Shown: piece after piece, positions 1 to 8,809 of the stretch
Layout: the number at the start of each line of letters is the position of its first letter
How positions within the stretch are numbered: position 1 is the stretch's first letter
The notes under the pieces: generated by a model
Seen by the model: the letters and a program-made list of their open reading frames with translations, nothing else
The model's database searches: none
What the model was told of the DNA's origin: nothing
NCBI GenBank assembly: GCA_029203145.1
Contig: CP119309.1
Location: forward strand, 769,001 to 833,000
DNA from: Candidatus Brevundimonas phytovorans
GTDB taxonomy: Bacteria; Pseudomonadota; Alphaproteobacteria; Caulobacterales; Caulobacteraceae
Direction of reading: 5' to 3'
DNA length: 64,000 nucleotides
Translations under genes and position numbers: made by a program

Positions 1-1754
1 GCAGACCGGCGGCGGGGCGGAAGACCCCCTCCAGTTCGGCGCCGTAGATCTTGGAGTCGGCGTTGGTGAAGCGACCGACGGGGCCGTTGACGCCGCAAAC
101 CGCCGACAGCACCTGCTGGCCGTTGTAGTCGTAGTAGTAGGCCGCGCCGTTGATCTGAATGGCGCGCGAAGGATCGGCCTTGAAACCAACCTCGTAGGCC
201 CAGAGGATTTCCGGGTCGAAGGGCGCGATGCCGCTGCGGTCGCCGGTGTTGTAGGTGGTGAAGCCGCCCGACTTGGCGCCCCGGCTGACCGAACCGTAGA
301 TCAGCAGGTTGTCGGTAGGCTTGAACTCCAGCGCCGCCTTGCCGGTCAGGGGCGTCATCTTGGTGTCGACGCTGGTCGGAGGCAGGGCGGTGGCGCCGCC
401 GAAGGCCGAACCGAAGCCTTCCAGCTCACGGGTTTCTTCCTCGTAGCGCAGGCCCAGGATGGCCTTCAACTGGTCGGAGAAGGCGTATTCCGCCTGGCCG
501 AACAGGCTCCAGGACTCGACCTTCTGATCATAGGTGACTTGGGCGTAGGTGCCGTAGATGTCGATGAAGTCCGACGAATAGCGCTCGTTCAGGTCCTGCT
601 TGGAATAGTAGAAGCCCGCCACCCAGGTCAGGGCGCTGTCGTTGTCCGAGGACAGGCGCAGTTCCTGGGAGATCACGTCCACGTCGCTGCCGAAGAAGGT
701 GTCGGCCTCGACCGAGGCGCTGGAATCCCAGTCGCCGTACTCATCACGCTTCAGCGTCTCGAAGCTGGAGATGCTGTTTAGGTTCAGGCCCTTGAGCGCC
801 AGGTTGGCGTTCAAAGATGTGCCCCAGGACGAGTTGTCGCGGCCCGGCTTGGCGTTGACGTCGCGCCCGATCTCGGCGGCGAAGCGCGGGGACAGGCCCC
901 AGCCGGTCTTGGAGCGATCCTTGTCGGCCGGAATTACCGGACCCGCGCCCAGACGGGTGTGCAGGTCGCTGATCAGATACAGGCCCTGGTTCTCGGACTT
1001 GTCGACGCCGCCGTGGACATCCAGCAGGAAGGACAGGCTGTCGCTCGGCGTCCAGTCCAGCAGGGCGCGGGCGCCGGTGCGGTCGGCGTCGCCCAGGCTC
1101 TCGCCGGTGACGCGATTGTGCTGCCAGGCGCCGCCCTGTTCGGTCGAGAGGGCCAGTCGGCCACGGACGGTCGAGGCCAGAGGACCGGAGACGTAGCCCT
1201 CGGCGCGGAACTGGTTGTAGCTGCCCCACTCGGTCATCAAGCCGGCGGACAGTTCGTCTGTCGGGCGTTTGGTGACGAAGCTGATGGCGCCGCCGGTGGT
1301 GTTGCGACCATAGAGGGTGCCTTGCGGACCGCGCAGCACCTCGACCCGGTCGATGTCGAAGATCAATCCTTGCGTCATGACCGGCACCGGATAGGCGACC
1401 TCGTTCACATAGACGCCGACGGTGGGCGAATTGTTCGAGGCGTAGTCCTGGAAGCCGACGCCGCGCAGGCGGAACTGGGCGGCGCCGCCGCCGAAGGCTG
1501 GCTCGACCTCCAGGTTGGGCGTGGCGTTCTGCAACTGGTTGACGTTGGTGATGCCCTGCTGGACCAGACTTTCACCGCTCAGGACGCTGAGGGCGATGCC
1601 CACGTCCTGGGCCGCCTGTTCGCGCCGCTGGGCGGTGACGATGACCTCGTCGATCGTCGTGGCCCGATCCGGCGGCGCCTGCTGGGCCATGGCGGTGGTG
1701 GAACACAGGGCCGCGAGCGCCCCGGCGGATACGCTGACCAAAAGACGATTCATC
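1..1754 (-). CDS. TonB-dependent outer-membrane receptor (3' part cut by window edge)
   Basis: Outer-membrane beta-barrel receptor that imports a ligand using TonB-ExbBD energy. The visible 584 residues begin with a signal peptide (about residues 1-24, ending AMAQ), then a TonB box, IDEVIVTAQ, at residues 34-42. A plug domain follows with the familiar 'VEVLRGPQGTLYGRNTTGG' stretch, then barrel strands. The C-terminal barrel end lies outside the window, so the gene is partial rather than broken. It is the last visible gene of a minus-strand series behind an XRE-cupin regulator and four catabolic enzymes, so its ligand is probably that pathway's substrate. The 'LRGVGFQDYASNNSP' type plug is common among the many TonB receptors of Caulobacterales and does not reveal the ligand. 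About 290 non-coding bases separate it from the regulator, enough for its own promoter. Confidence 0.93.
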
Positions 1755-2045
1755 GCCTCATCCCTCCCAATGAAACCGCGCGGATCGTTCTGAGCGATCT
1801 CGTCGCGGTCGTGAGCGGGACGAAGGTCCCGCCACCCCTGCATATTTCTCAGTCCAGAGACGTTGTGCAATGCAGCAAGCGCTGCCGCGTCCCTGTCCTC
1901 CTTCCGGTGTCACCTCATTGTCACGCACGAAGTAGCTGGCGAATTCGCTCGCTGTGCAAGCCTGTTTCTTTGATGGGTCAGTTCTCTGACTTAATGAGGA
2001 ATTCCATTCCGCTTGCTCACTATTCCGAGCAATCGCATCGCAACA

Positions 2046-2624
2046 TCAGAAGGTGGGCGGCGTGCAGGCGCTGATGACGACGCAGGGCACGTCGCCGACG
2101 TTGCGGAACCGATGCGGCAGCGTGCTGGGAAACAGGTAGCCGTCGCCTGCCTTCAGCACCCGCGATTGACCGTCCACCGTGACCTCCAGCCGCCCGGCTA
2201 TGATCAGGCCGCCTTCCTCCCCCTCGTGGGACAGCATGACCCGGCCGCTGTCGGATCCGGGCTGATAGGTCTCATGCAGGATCTGCAGGCTGCTGTCCTG
2301 ACCCGAGCCGAGTTGGCGATAGGAGACCTCGCCGCGCGAGATGTCGGTCAGTTCGTCGTGGCGATAGAAGTGCTTGGTCGGGGTCTCGAACTCGGAACTG
2401 AAGAATTCGCCCAGCGACACGCCGGCGGCGTCCAGCAGGCGTTTCAGCGAGCCGACCGAGGGGCTGGTCCGGCCGCTCTCGACCAGGCTGACGGTGCTGG
2501 AGGGCACGCCCGCCTTTCGCGCCAGCGCGCGTTGCGACAGGCCCAGCCGGTCCCGCAGGGCGCGCAGGCGCGGGCCGATGATGTTGTCGCCGTTGTCTCC
2601 GTCTCCGCGGGCCATCGGGGTCAT
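2046..2624 (-). CDS. XRE-family regulator with C-terminal cupin domain
   Basis: Transcription factor of 192 residues. An N-terminal Cro/C1 helix-turn-helix (about residues 17-71, with LSQRALARKAGVPSSTVSLVESGRTSPS) is followed by a cupin sensor barrel (about 110-185, with LSHEGEEGGLIIAGRLEVTVDG). This is the PuuR-like architecture, usually local repressors of amine, amino-acid or polyamine catabolism that bind a pathway metabolite in the cupin. Its start overlaps the stop of the upstream M20 gene by 4 bases, indicating translational coupling, so it is probably an autoregulated member of the same operon. A second ATG three codons in, behind GAGG, is an equally good start. The effector cannot be read from sequence. 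Confidence 0.9.
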   Translation of the reverse strand: MTPMARGDGDNGDNIIGPRLRALRDRLGLSQRALARKAGVPSSTVSLVESGRTSPSVGSLKRLLDAAGVSLGEFFSSEFETPTKHFYRHDELTDISRGEVSYRQLGSGQDSSLQILHETYQPGSDSGRVMLSHEGEEGGLIIAGRLEVTVDGQSRVLKAGDGYLFPSTLPHRFRNVGDVPCVVISACTPPTF

Positions 2625-3907
2625 CCTCGCTTGCGGGTCAGCAGGTCATAGGCTGCGCGGGCCATGACCTTGGCCGAGTTGGTCATGTCGTCGATGCCGA
2701 CCCATTCGTCGGGTTGGTGCGCCAGATCCAGCACGCCGGGGCCGTAGGCGATGCAGTCCTTCAGCTTGCCGATGCGGTCGATATGCTTCTGGTCATAGGT
2801 GCCGGGCGAGCAGACGAACTGCGCCTTCCTGCCCAGCACCGTCTCGATGGCGGCGGCGGTGGTGCTGGCCACGGGCCCGTCGCGGTCGGCCATGCTGGGG
2901 GCCACCTGGAACAGGTCACGCATCTCGTAGCGGAAGCCGTGGCGTTGCGCCGCCAGCCCGTCGAGGATGGCCTTCACCTCGCCCTTCACGTCGTCCAGCG
3001 TCTCCTCGATCAGGAAGCGACGGTCGATGATCATGCGGCTGGAATCGGCGACGCAGGGCGCGGGCAGGCCGTCGAAGTCCTCGCTCTGGCCGCCGTGGAT
3101 CGAGTTGATATTCATGGTGGACTGGCGGGCGCCTTCGGGCACGACGGGCATTTCGGAATGGCGGCCCGCCATGGCCGGATAGAGCTTGTCCTCGAAGGCC
3201 TGCATCACCGCATTCATGTGGCGGATGGCGGAATCGCCGAGGAAGGGCATGGAGCCGTGGGCGATGCGGCCCTTGGTCTCGATTTCGGCCCACCAGACGC
3301 CCCGGTGGCCGATGCAGACCCGGTCCACGTTCAGCGGCTCGGGGATTATGACGTGATCGACGCGCGGGGTGGAGAACCAGCCGCGCTCGGCCAGATAGGC
3401 GACGCCGCCGTAGCCGCCGGATTCCTCGTCCACCGTGCCAGAGACTTCGAGCGCGCCGGGCAGGGGCAGGCCGGAATCGATCAGGGCCTCCACCGCGATG
3501 ATGGAGGCGGCCAGCCCGCCCTTCATGTCGCAGGCGCCCCGGCCATAGACGCGGCCGTCCTTCACTACGCCTGCGAAGGGATCGACGGTCCAGCCGGCGC
3601 CGACCTCGACCACGTCGATATGGCTGTTGAAGTGGACGCAAGGCCCCGGCTCGCTGCCGGTCCAGCGGGCGATGACATTGGTGCGGGGATAGGCGTCGCT
3701 GTCGCCCGGCGAGCCCTCGCCGCGAACATATTCAACGGTGAAGCCGCGCTTCTTCAACCGTTCGCCGATGTATTCGGCGCAGGGGCGATAGGCCTCGCCT
3801 GGCGGGTTGACGGTGGGAAAGCGGATCAGGTCCTGGGTCAGGGCGACCAGTTCGTCGGTGCGACCGTCGATCAGGTCCATGACGGTCTGCATTGTGGGGG
3901 CGCTCAT
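2621..3907 (-). CDS. M20-family metallo-amidohydrolase (ArgE/DapE-like)
   Basis: Zinc-dependent amide hydrolase of 428 residues, of the ArgE/DapE/CPG2 group that deacylates N-acyl amino acids or cleaves small amides. The metal-binding pattern is complete: H96-x-D98 in FNSHIDVV, D127 in GACDMKGG, the E161/E162 pair in TVDEES, a downstream acidic ligand near IIPEP, and H397 in DLAHQPDEW. A dimerisation/lid domain sits between. It ends overlapping the XRE-cupin regulator and starts 10 bases after the LeuB-like gene. In arginine or lysine biosynthesis these enzymes sit with arg or dap genes. Here the neighbours are catabolic, so a role in opening an acylated substrate is more likely, but this is inference. 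Confidence 0.88.
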   Translation of the reverse strand: MSAPTMQTVMDLIDGRTDELVALTQDLIRFPTVNPPGEAYRPCAEYIGERLKKRGFTVEYVRGEGSPGDSDAYPRTNVIARWTGSEPGPCVHFNSHIDVVEVGAGWTVDPFAGVVKDGRVYGRGACDMKGGLAASIIAVEALIDSGLPLPGALEVSGTVDEESGGYGGVAYLAERGWFSTPRVDHVIIPEPLNVDRVCIGHRGVWWAEIETKGRIAHGSMPFLGDSAIRHMNAVMQAFEDKLYPAMAGRHSEMPVVPEGARQSTMNINSIHGGQSEDFDGLPAPCVADSSRMIIDRRFLIEETLDDVKGEVKAILDGLAAQRHGFRYEMRDLFQVAPSMADRDGPVASTTAAAIETVLGRKAQFVCSPGTYDQKHIDRIGKLKDCIAYGPGVLDLAHQPDEWVGIDDMTNSAKVMARAAYDLLTRKRG

Positions 3908-3917
3908 CGGTCGGGCC

Positions 3918-5036
3918 TCACTGGGGAACGGCGTCCAACGCGGCCAGCACCGCGTCGGTCATCTGGATGGTCGAGACGGGGGCGACGCCCGCCTCTGCGA
4001 TATCCGGGGTGCGAACGCCCTGGGCCACAACGCGGCGCACGGCGCGCTCCAGTCGGTCGGCCAGATCGGTACGGTCGAAGGAGTGACGCAGGCACAGGGC
4101 GAAGGACAGGATGGTCCCGATCGGATTGGCGATGCCTTGGCCCGCAATGTCCGGCGCCGAACCGTGGATCGGCTCATAGAGGGCGCGGCTGCGGCCGGGG
4201 TTTTCCAGCCCCGACAGCGAGGCCGAGGGCAGCAGGCCCAGCGACCCGGTCAGGGCCGCCGCCGCGTCCGACAGGATGTCGCCGAACAGGTTGTCGGTGA
4301 CGATGACGTCGAACTGGGCCGGGCGGCGCACCAACTGCATGGCGCAGTTGTCGGCATACATGTGGGTCAGTTCCACATCGGGATAGTCGGCGGCGACCTC
4401 GGTCGCCACAGTGCGCCACAGGGCGCCGGTCTCCATGACATTGGCCTTGTCCACCGAGCAGAGGCGGCGCTGGCGACCGCGCGCGATCTCGAAGGCCGTG
4501 CGGCAGACGCGGGCGATCTCGGCCTCGGTATAGGCCTGGGTGTCATAGGCGCGGCGCTGGCCGTCAGGGCTGATCTCGTTGGCGCGGGGCAGGCTGAAAT
4601 AGACGCCTGCGGTGGCCTCGCGCACGATCAGGATGTCGAGGCCCCGGATCAGTTCCGGCTTCAACGCCGAGGCGTCCAGCAGTTCGTCGAAACAGACGGC
4701 GGGGCGCAGGTTGGCGTAGAGGTCCAGCGCCTGACGCAGCCGCAGAATGCCCATCTCGGGCCGTTGAGCGCGGGGCAGGTGGTCCCACTTCGGCCCGCCG
4801 ACGGCGCCGAACAGGACGGCGTCGGAGGCCAGGGCCTGAGCCACCACATCCTCGCTGATGGGCGCGCCCACGGCGTCGATGCTGGCGCCGCCCGCCAGTC
4901 CCTCGCTCAGTTCAATCCGCAGCCCGGCGTTCCGGGCCCAGTCGACGACGCGCAGGGTCTCGCGGATGATCTCCGGCCCGATGCCGTCGCCCGGCAGGAC
5001 CAGCAGCTTGAACGGGCGGTCAGATGCATCGGCCAC
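3918..5036 (-). CDS. LeuB-like decarboxylating dehydrogenase (isocitrate/isopropylmalate family)
   Basis: NAD-dependent beta-hydroxyacid oxidative decarboxylase, 372 residues. It carries the family signatures LPGDGIGPEI near the N-terminus, YANLRPA, SVDKANVMETGALWR, and the metal/substrate stretch DVIVTDNLFGDILSDAAA followed by TGSLGLLPSASL. These are very close to 3-isopropylmalate dehydrogenase. However, the substrate-specificity segment reads IVREATAGVYFSLPR where LeuB normally has LTGGIYFG, and no leuA, leuC or leuD lies nearby. A changed substrate (a tartrate-, malate- or alkylmalate-like acid) is therefore plausible. The start is GTG with GGAGG six to seven bases upstream. The 5' end overlaps the SDR gene by 17 bases, so the two are coupled. 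Confidence 0.85.
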   Translation of the reverse strand: MADASDRPFKLLVLPGDGIGPEIIRETLRVVDWARNAGLRIELSEGLAGGASIDAVGAPISEDVVAQALASDAVLFGAVGGPKWDHLPRAQRPEMGILRLRQALDLYANLRPAVCFDELLDASALKPELIRGLDILIVREATAGVYFSLPRANEISPDGQRRAYDTQAYTEAEIARVCRTAFEIARGRQRRLCSVDKANVMETGALWRTVATEVAADYPDVELTHMYADNCAMQLVRRPAQFDVIVTDNLFGDILSDAAAALTGSLGLLPSASLSGLENPGRSRALYEPIHGSAPDIAGQGIANPIGTILSFALCLRHSFDRTDLADRLERAVRRVVAQGVRTPDIAEAGVAPVSTIQMTDAVLAALDAVPQ

Positions 5037-5784
5037 CGTCCACCTCCATGGCCACGCCGGTGATCATCGACGCGTCGTCGGAGCAGAGGAAGGCGGCGGC
5101 GGCGCCCATGTCCTCGGGCGTCGAGAAGCGGCCGATGGGGATGGAGGCCAGGAATTTCGCCCGGACCTCGGGCGTGTCCTCTCCCATGAAGGTCTTCAGC
5201 AGAGGCGTCTCGCCCGCCACCGGGTTCAGGGCGTTCACCCGGATCTGGAAGGGCGCCAGTTCGACCGCCATCGCCCGCGTCGCCGTGATGACCCAGCCTT
5301 TCGAGGCGTTATACCAGGTCAGATTGGGGCGCGGGCTGACCCCGCCGGTCGAGGCGATGTTCAGGATGGCGCCGGAGCCTTGCGCCTTCATTACCGGTAC
5401 GAAGGCCTTAGACATCAGATAGATGGAGCGCATATTGACGTTGGCGATGCGGTCGAACATCTCGTCCGACAGTTCGTCCAGCGGCTGGGGCCTGTGGCCG
5501 ACCCCGGCGTTGTTGACCACGATATCGACGCCGCCCAGCAGACGGTTCGCCGCCTCGGCCAGAGTGGTCACGTCAGCGGCGCTGGCCACGTCCACTTTCA
5601 CGCCCAGAGCTTCGTCGCCGAGTTCAGCGGCCAGGGCGCGGGCCGCGTCCCCGTTCAGGTCGGCGACGATGACGCGGGCGCCTTCCTCGGCGAAGCGGCG
5701 CGCGATGCCGGCGCCGAAGCCGGAGGCTCCCCCCGTGACGATCGCTCGCTTGCCCTCCAGCCGCTTCGATCTGTTCCCCTCCAA
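5020..5784 (-). CDS. SDR-family NAD(P)-dependent oxidoreductase
   Basis: Classical short-chain dehydrogenase/reductase of 254 residues. The cofactor motif is GGASGFGAG near the N-terminus, NNAG stabilises the central sheet, and the catalytic serine (NIASTGG) and Y-x3-K (YNASK) are all present. Residue D42 in VADLNG favours NAD over NADP. No ATG is available near the N-terminus; the frame opens with TTG preceded by GGGGAG about nine bases upstream, and I accept that as the start. It lies 12 bases after the aldehyde dehydrogenase and overlaps the LeuB-like gene, so it is an operon member, probably oxidising an alcohol intermediate of the same pathway. Confidence 0.88.
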   Translation of the reverse strand: MEGNRSKRLEGKRAIVTGGASGFGAGIARRFAEEGARVIVADLNGDAARALAAELGDEALGVKVDVASAADVTTLAEAANRLLGGVDIVVNNAGVGHRPQPLDELSDEMFDRIANVNMRSIYLMSKAFVPVMKAQGSGAILNIASTGGVSPRPNLTWYNASKGWVITATRAMAVELAPFQIRVNALNPVAGETPLLKTFMGEDTPEVRAKFLASIPIGRFSTPEDMGAAAAFLCSDDASMITGVAMEVDGGRCI

Positions 5785-5796
5785 CGCGAGACTCCC

Positions 5797-7242
5797 CTAT
5801 CCGTGATGGGCCGCGACGGTCTTGAGCGTGGTGAAGGCGTAGAGCGCCTCGAACCCCTTCTCGCGACCGTGGCCCGACTTGCCGACGCCGCCGAAGGGCA
5901 GTTCGACCCCGCCCGCCGCGCCGTAATTGTTGATGAAGACCTGTCCGGCCCGCAGCCGTTTCGCCAGCCGCATCTGCCGTCCGCCGTCGGCGGTCCAGAC
6001 CCCGGCGACCAGGCCGTAATCGGTGCCGTTGGCGATGGCGATCGCGTCCTGCTCGGTGTCGAAGGGGATGACGACGACGGCGGGGCCGAAGATCTCTTCC
6101 TGCGCCAGCGGGTGATCGGGCGCGACCCCGGCGAACAGGGTGGGGGCCACATAGGCGCCGCCTTCCGGCAGGTCCTGCAGCGTCGCCTGCGCCGCGATCA
6201 GGCCGTCGGCGCGGCCCCTTTCGATATAACGCTCGACCATGGCCTGCTGCTTCTTCGACACCAGAGGGCCGACGTCGCGGTCGTCCATGGCCGGGCCGAC
6301 GGTCAGGGCGCGGAAACGCTCGCCCATGCGGCGCACCACCTCGTCATAGACGCCGCGCTGGACCAGGATGCGCGATCCCGCCGAACAGGTCTGGCCCGCA
6401 TTCTGGACGCCCGCGTTGACCAAGAATGGCAGGGCCTTGTCCAGATCGGCGTCATCAAACACCAGTTGCGGCGACTTGCCGCCCAGCTCCAGCGTCACCG
6501 GCACGGCGTTGACCGCCGCCGCCTGCTGGATGGCCACGCCGACGCCGGTCGAGCCGGTGAAGGATAGGTGGTTGATGCCTGGATGAGCCGCCAGCGCCGC
6601 GCCGGCCTCGGCCCCCGTGCCAGTCACGACGTTCAGCGCGCCCGCAGGCAGACCGCAGTCGGCGGCGATGTGAGCAAAGGCCAGAGCCGTCAGCGAGGCC
6701 TGCTCGGCGGGCTTCAGCACCGCCGCATTGCCGACCGCCAGCGCCGCCACCACCGACCGGCCGATGATCTGCATCGGATAGTTCCAGGGGATGATGTGAC
6801 CCGTCACCCCGTGCGGCTCGCGCAGGGTGTAGACCGTGTAGCCGTCGAGGAAGGGAATGGTCTCGCCGTGCAGCTTGTCCGCCGCCCCGGCGTAGAACTC
6901 CAGATATCGCGCCAGGGCGACGACATCGTTGCGCGCCTGTTTCAGGGGCTTGCCGACATCCAGCGCCTCAAGCTCGGCCAGCAGGTCGATGCGGGCTTCG
7001 ACTTCGCGGCCCATGCGCGCCAGCACCCGCCCGCGCTCGACTGCCGTCATGCGGCCCCAGGGCCCAACCAGCGCCGCGCGCGCGGCCTCGACCGCCGCGT
7101 CGATGTCCGCAGCTACGCCCGCCGCCAGCACACCCAGGGTCTCGCCGTTTGAAGGGTTCTCAATGGCCAGGGTCTGACCGCCGCTCGCCGCCCGCCACCG
7201 GCCGCCGATAAAGACCTGATCCGTGGGGAAGGGCGCGACCAT
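5797..7242 (-). CDS. NAD(P)-dependent aldehyde dehydrogenase
   Basis: Aldehyde dehydrogenase superfamily enzyme, 481 residues, oxidising an aldehyde to its acid. The general-base Glu is in LELGGKSPQ, the catalytic Cys in NAGQTCSAGSR, the cofactor motif in FTGSTGVG, and the C-terminal ELPFGGVGKSGHGRE matches the ALDH1/betaine-aldehyde type. It appears to be the first gene of the minus-strand catabolic cluster. The region between it and tRNA-Ser (about 400 bases, with one tiny ORF on the other strand) should hold the operon promoter. ATG at 7242 is used; a TTG one codon earlier is unlikely to be the start. The aldehyde is not identifiable; XRE-cupin control would fit an amino- or hydroxy-aldehyde. 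Confidence 0.92.
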   Translation of the reverse strand: MVAPFPTDQVFIGGRWRAASGGQTLAIENPSNGETLGVLAAGVAADIDAAVEAARAALVGPWGRMTAVERGRVLARMGREVEARIDLLAELEALDVGKPLKQARNDVVALARYLEFYAGAADKLHGETIPFLDGYTVYTLREPHGVTGHIIPWNYPMQIIGRSVVAALAVGNAAVLKPAEQASLTALAFAHIAADCGLPAGALNVVTGTGAEAGAALAAHPGINHLSFTGSTGVGVAIQQAAAVNAVPVTLELGGKSPQLVFDDADLDKALPFLVNAGVQNAGQTCSAGSRILVQRGVYDEVVRRMGERFRALTVGPAMDDRDVGPLVSKKQQAMVERYIERGRADGLIAAQATLQDLPEGGAYVAPTLFAGVAPDHPLAQEEIFGPAVVVIPFDTEQDAIAIANGTDYGLVAGVWTADGGRQMRLAKRLRAGQVFINNYGAAGGVELPFGGVGKSGHGREKGFEALYAFTTLKTVAAHHG

Positions 7243-7469
7243 CAAGCTCTGCTCACCATCATCGCTCGCCGTCGCGAACGCTCGAAAGTCAGTGGGCCTG
7301 ATTATGGATTACGCAACAAGCCCTTTTTGGCTGAGACGCAAGTGACTGATTTTCTGTTGTTGGTGATCGGAATTCTGATCGAATGGCCGACCTGTGATCA
7401 TGAGCGACCGAAGCGACCGCTCAGCGTGGGTGGCTCGACGTGCGGGTAGGGCAAGGCTAGGCTTGCGCG

Positions 7470-7601
7470 ATGAAGCCTTCGTCGCTGCAGGACATCCTGC
7501 TGATTGTCATCCTGGTCATCGGCGCGATCGGCGCCATCCTGTCAGCCTTGGCGGTTCTGGCCGCGTTCGGCGTCAGTCTCTATGCGGCCATCGTCGGCTA
7601 G
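7470..7601 (+). CDS. 43-residue predicted single-span membrane peptide
   Basis: A short frame opening ATG-AAG-CCT and ending TAG. It encodes 43 residues, almost all hydrophobic after residue 8, with small residues (G, A, S) at regular spacing (VIGAIGAILSALAVLAAFG). This would form one transmembrane helix with a short polar N-terminus. Codon choice (GTC, ATC, CTG, GCC) matches the genome. The ribosome site is weak, and no homologous family is recognised. It stands alone between the divergent aldehyde-dehydrogenase promoter region and tRNA-Ser. It could be a real small membrane protein or chance; conservation would decide. Confidence 0.45.
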   Translation: MKPSSLQDILLIVILVIGAIGAILSALAVLAAFGVSLYAAIVG

Positions 7602-7659
7602 GCGCGGCGATTACGGATCGCTTTTGCCCCGAAGGGCGACTGTCTTGATCAAAGGCCGG

Positions 7660-7749
<90 letters not shown>

Positions 7750-7844
7750 GCGGGGCCGATATTCGCTTGGTCGAGCGAGGGGCTTCTCTAGTCAAAGGCG
7801 CGGCGGGCCGCAAGCGATTCCAGCGAAGAAATTCGATAAAAGTT

Positions 7845-8801
7845 TCAGCGCTGTCCGGGCAGGGTCAGGCCGGGTGCGGGACCGCCCAGAGGATCGGCGC
7901 CGACGAAGCGGAAAAGCTCTGCCGGACGGCCGCCGGTGTCGCTGGAGAACACGCCTGTGGCCTTGACCAGACCGGCGCGTTCGACGCCGCGACGGAAGTT
8001 CTGCTTGTGCAAGGACAGTCCTGCGACGGCCTCGGCGGCGGCCTGTAGCGCGGACAGGGTGAAGGTGTCGGGGGTCAGGTCGAACAGGACCGGGCGGTAC
8101 TTCAGCTTGGAGCGCAGACGGCCGAGCGCGGTGGCGACGATGCGGCGGTGGTCGGAGGCCATCGGCAGATCGGGAAGGAGCGGCGGCGCCGGGCGGTCAT
8201 GGTCGCGGGCCGACTCGGCGACCAGTCCGGCCTCGTAGAGCAGCTCATAGCGTTCCAGCACCCGCTCTTCGTTCCAGCGACGGTCCGGGGTCAGGGCGAA
8301 CAGGGTCTCGGCGCGGCCCAGGCGGCGGGCGTCGCCGTCGGCCCAGGCGCGCAGGGCCGGCGCCAGCGTCTGCATCACGGCGGGCGGACCGTCGCGCCAG
8401 TCCTCCCACGGGAAGATGTCGAAGACGGGCGTCCAGGCGGCGTCCAGGCCGGGGGCCTCGGGCGCGTCGGCGGTCAGGGCCAGATAGCCGACCGAGACCT
8501 CGCGCGCGCGCTCAGGGCCGGGCGTGGCGCGCGGCGAGGCGCGGCCCGCATCCCCGAAGGTGTAGAGCTGCTCGACAAAGCCCAGCGGAAAGCCGGTCTG
8601 CTGGGTCACGAAGGCGCGCAGGGCCAGTTCGAAAGTGCGGTCACGCGCCGGATCGAACGGGCCGAAGGGCAGGGCTGGGGCGCCGTCCGCAGCGTGGGTG
8701 GTCAGGACCACGGCCTGACCGGCGCGCAGGGCGATGACCACGGCCGACAGACCGATGCGCACGCCCTGTTCAGTGCCTTGTGCCGCTCCCCCTTGCGCCA
8801 T
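7845..8801 (-). CDS. NrtR-like regulator (degenerate Nudix domain plus winged helix)
   Basis: Protein of 318 residues with a Nudix-fold N-terminal half (residues about 15-165, including FVEQLYTFGD and REVSVGYLAL) and a C-terminal winged helix (about 225-305, including YRPVLFDLTPDTFTLSALQAA, KQNFRRGVERAGLV and GRPAELFRF). This fusion defines the NrtR/NadQ group, which senses ADP-ribose-type ligands and represses NAD biosynthesis genes. The catalytic Nudix box (RE...EE..G) is absent: the corresponding segment reads ELALRAFVTQQTGF, so the domain probably binds but does not hydrolyse. No NAD gene is adjacent. It is followed 8 bases upstream by an HD phosphohydrolase gene on the same strand, which may be cotranscribed. 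Confidence 0.85.
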   Translation of the reverse strand: MAQGGAAQGTEQGVRIGLSAVVIALRAGQAVVLTTHAADGAPALPFGPFDPARDRTFELALRAFVTQQTGFPLGFVEQLYTFGDAGRASPRATPGPERAREVSVGYLALTADAPEAPGLDAAWTPVFDIFPWEDWRDGPPAVMQTLAPALRAWADGDARRLGRAETLFALTPDRRWNEERVLERYELLYEAGLVAESARDHDRPAPPLLPDLPMASDHRRIVATALGRLRSKLKYRPVLFDLTPDTFTLSALQAAAEAVAGLSLHKQNFRRGVERAGLVKATGVFSSDTGGRPAELFRFVGADPLGGPAPGLTLPGQR

Positions 8802-8809
8802 GCCGTTCC

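Noticed and set aside
7647..7656. TTGATCAA near tRNA-Ser as an Fnr site
   Set aside because: Spacing between half-sites is too short (no N4), so it is a simple palindrome, not an Fnr box.
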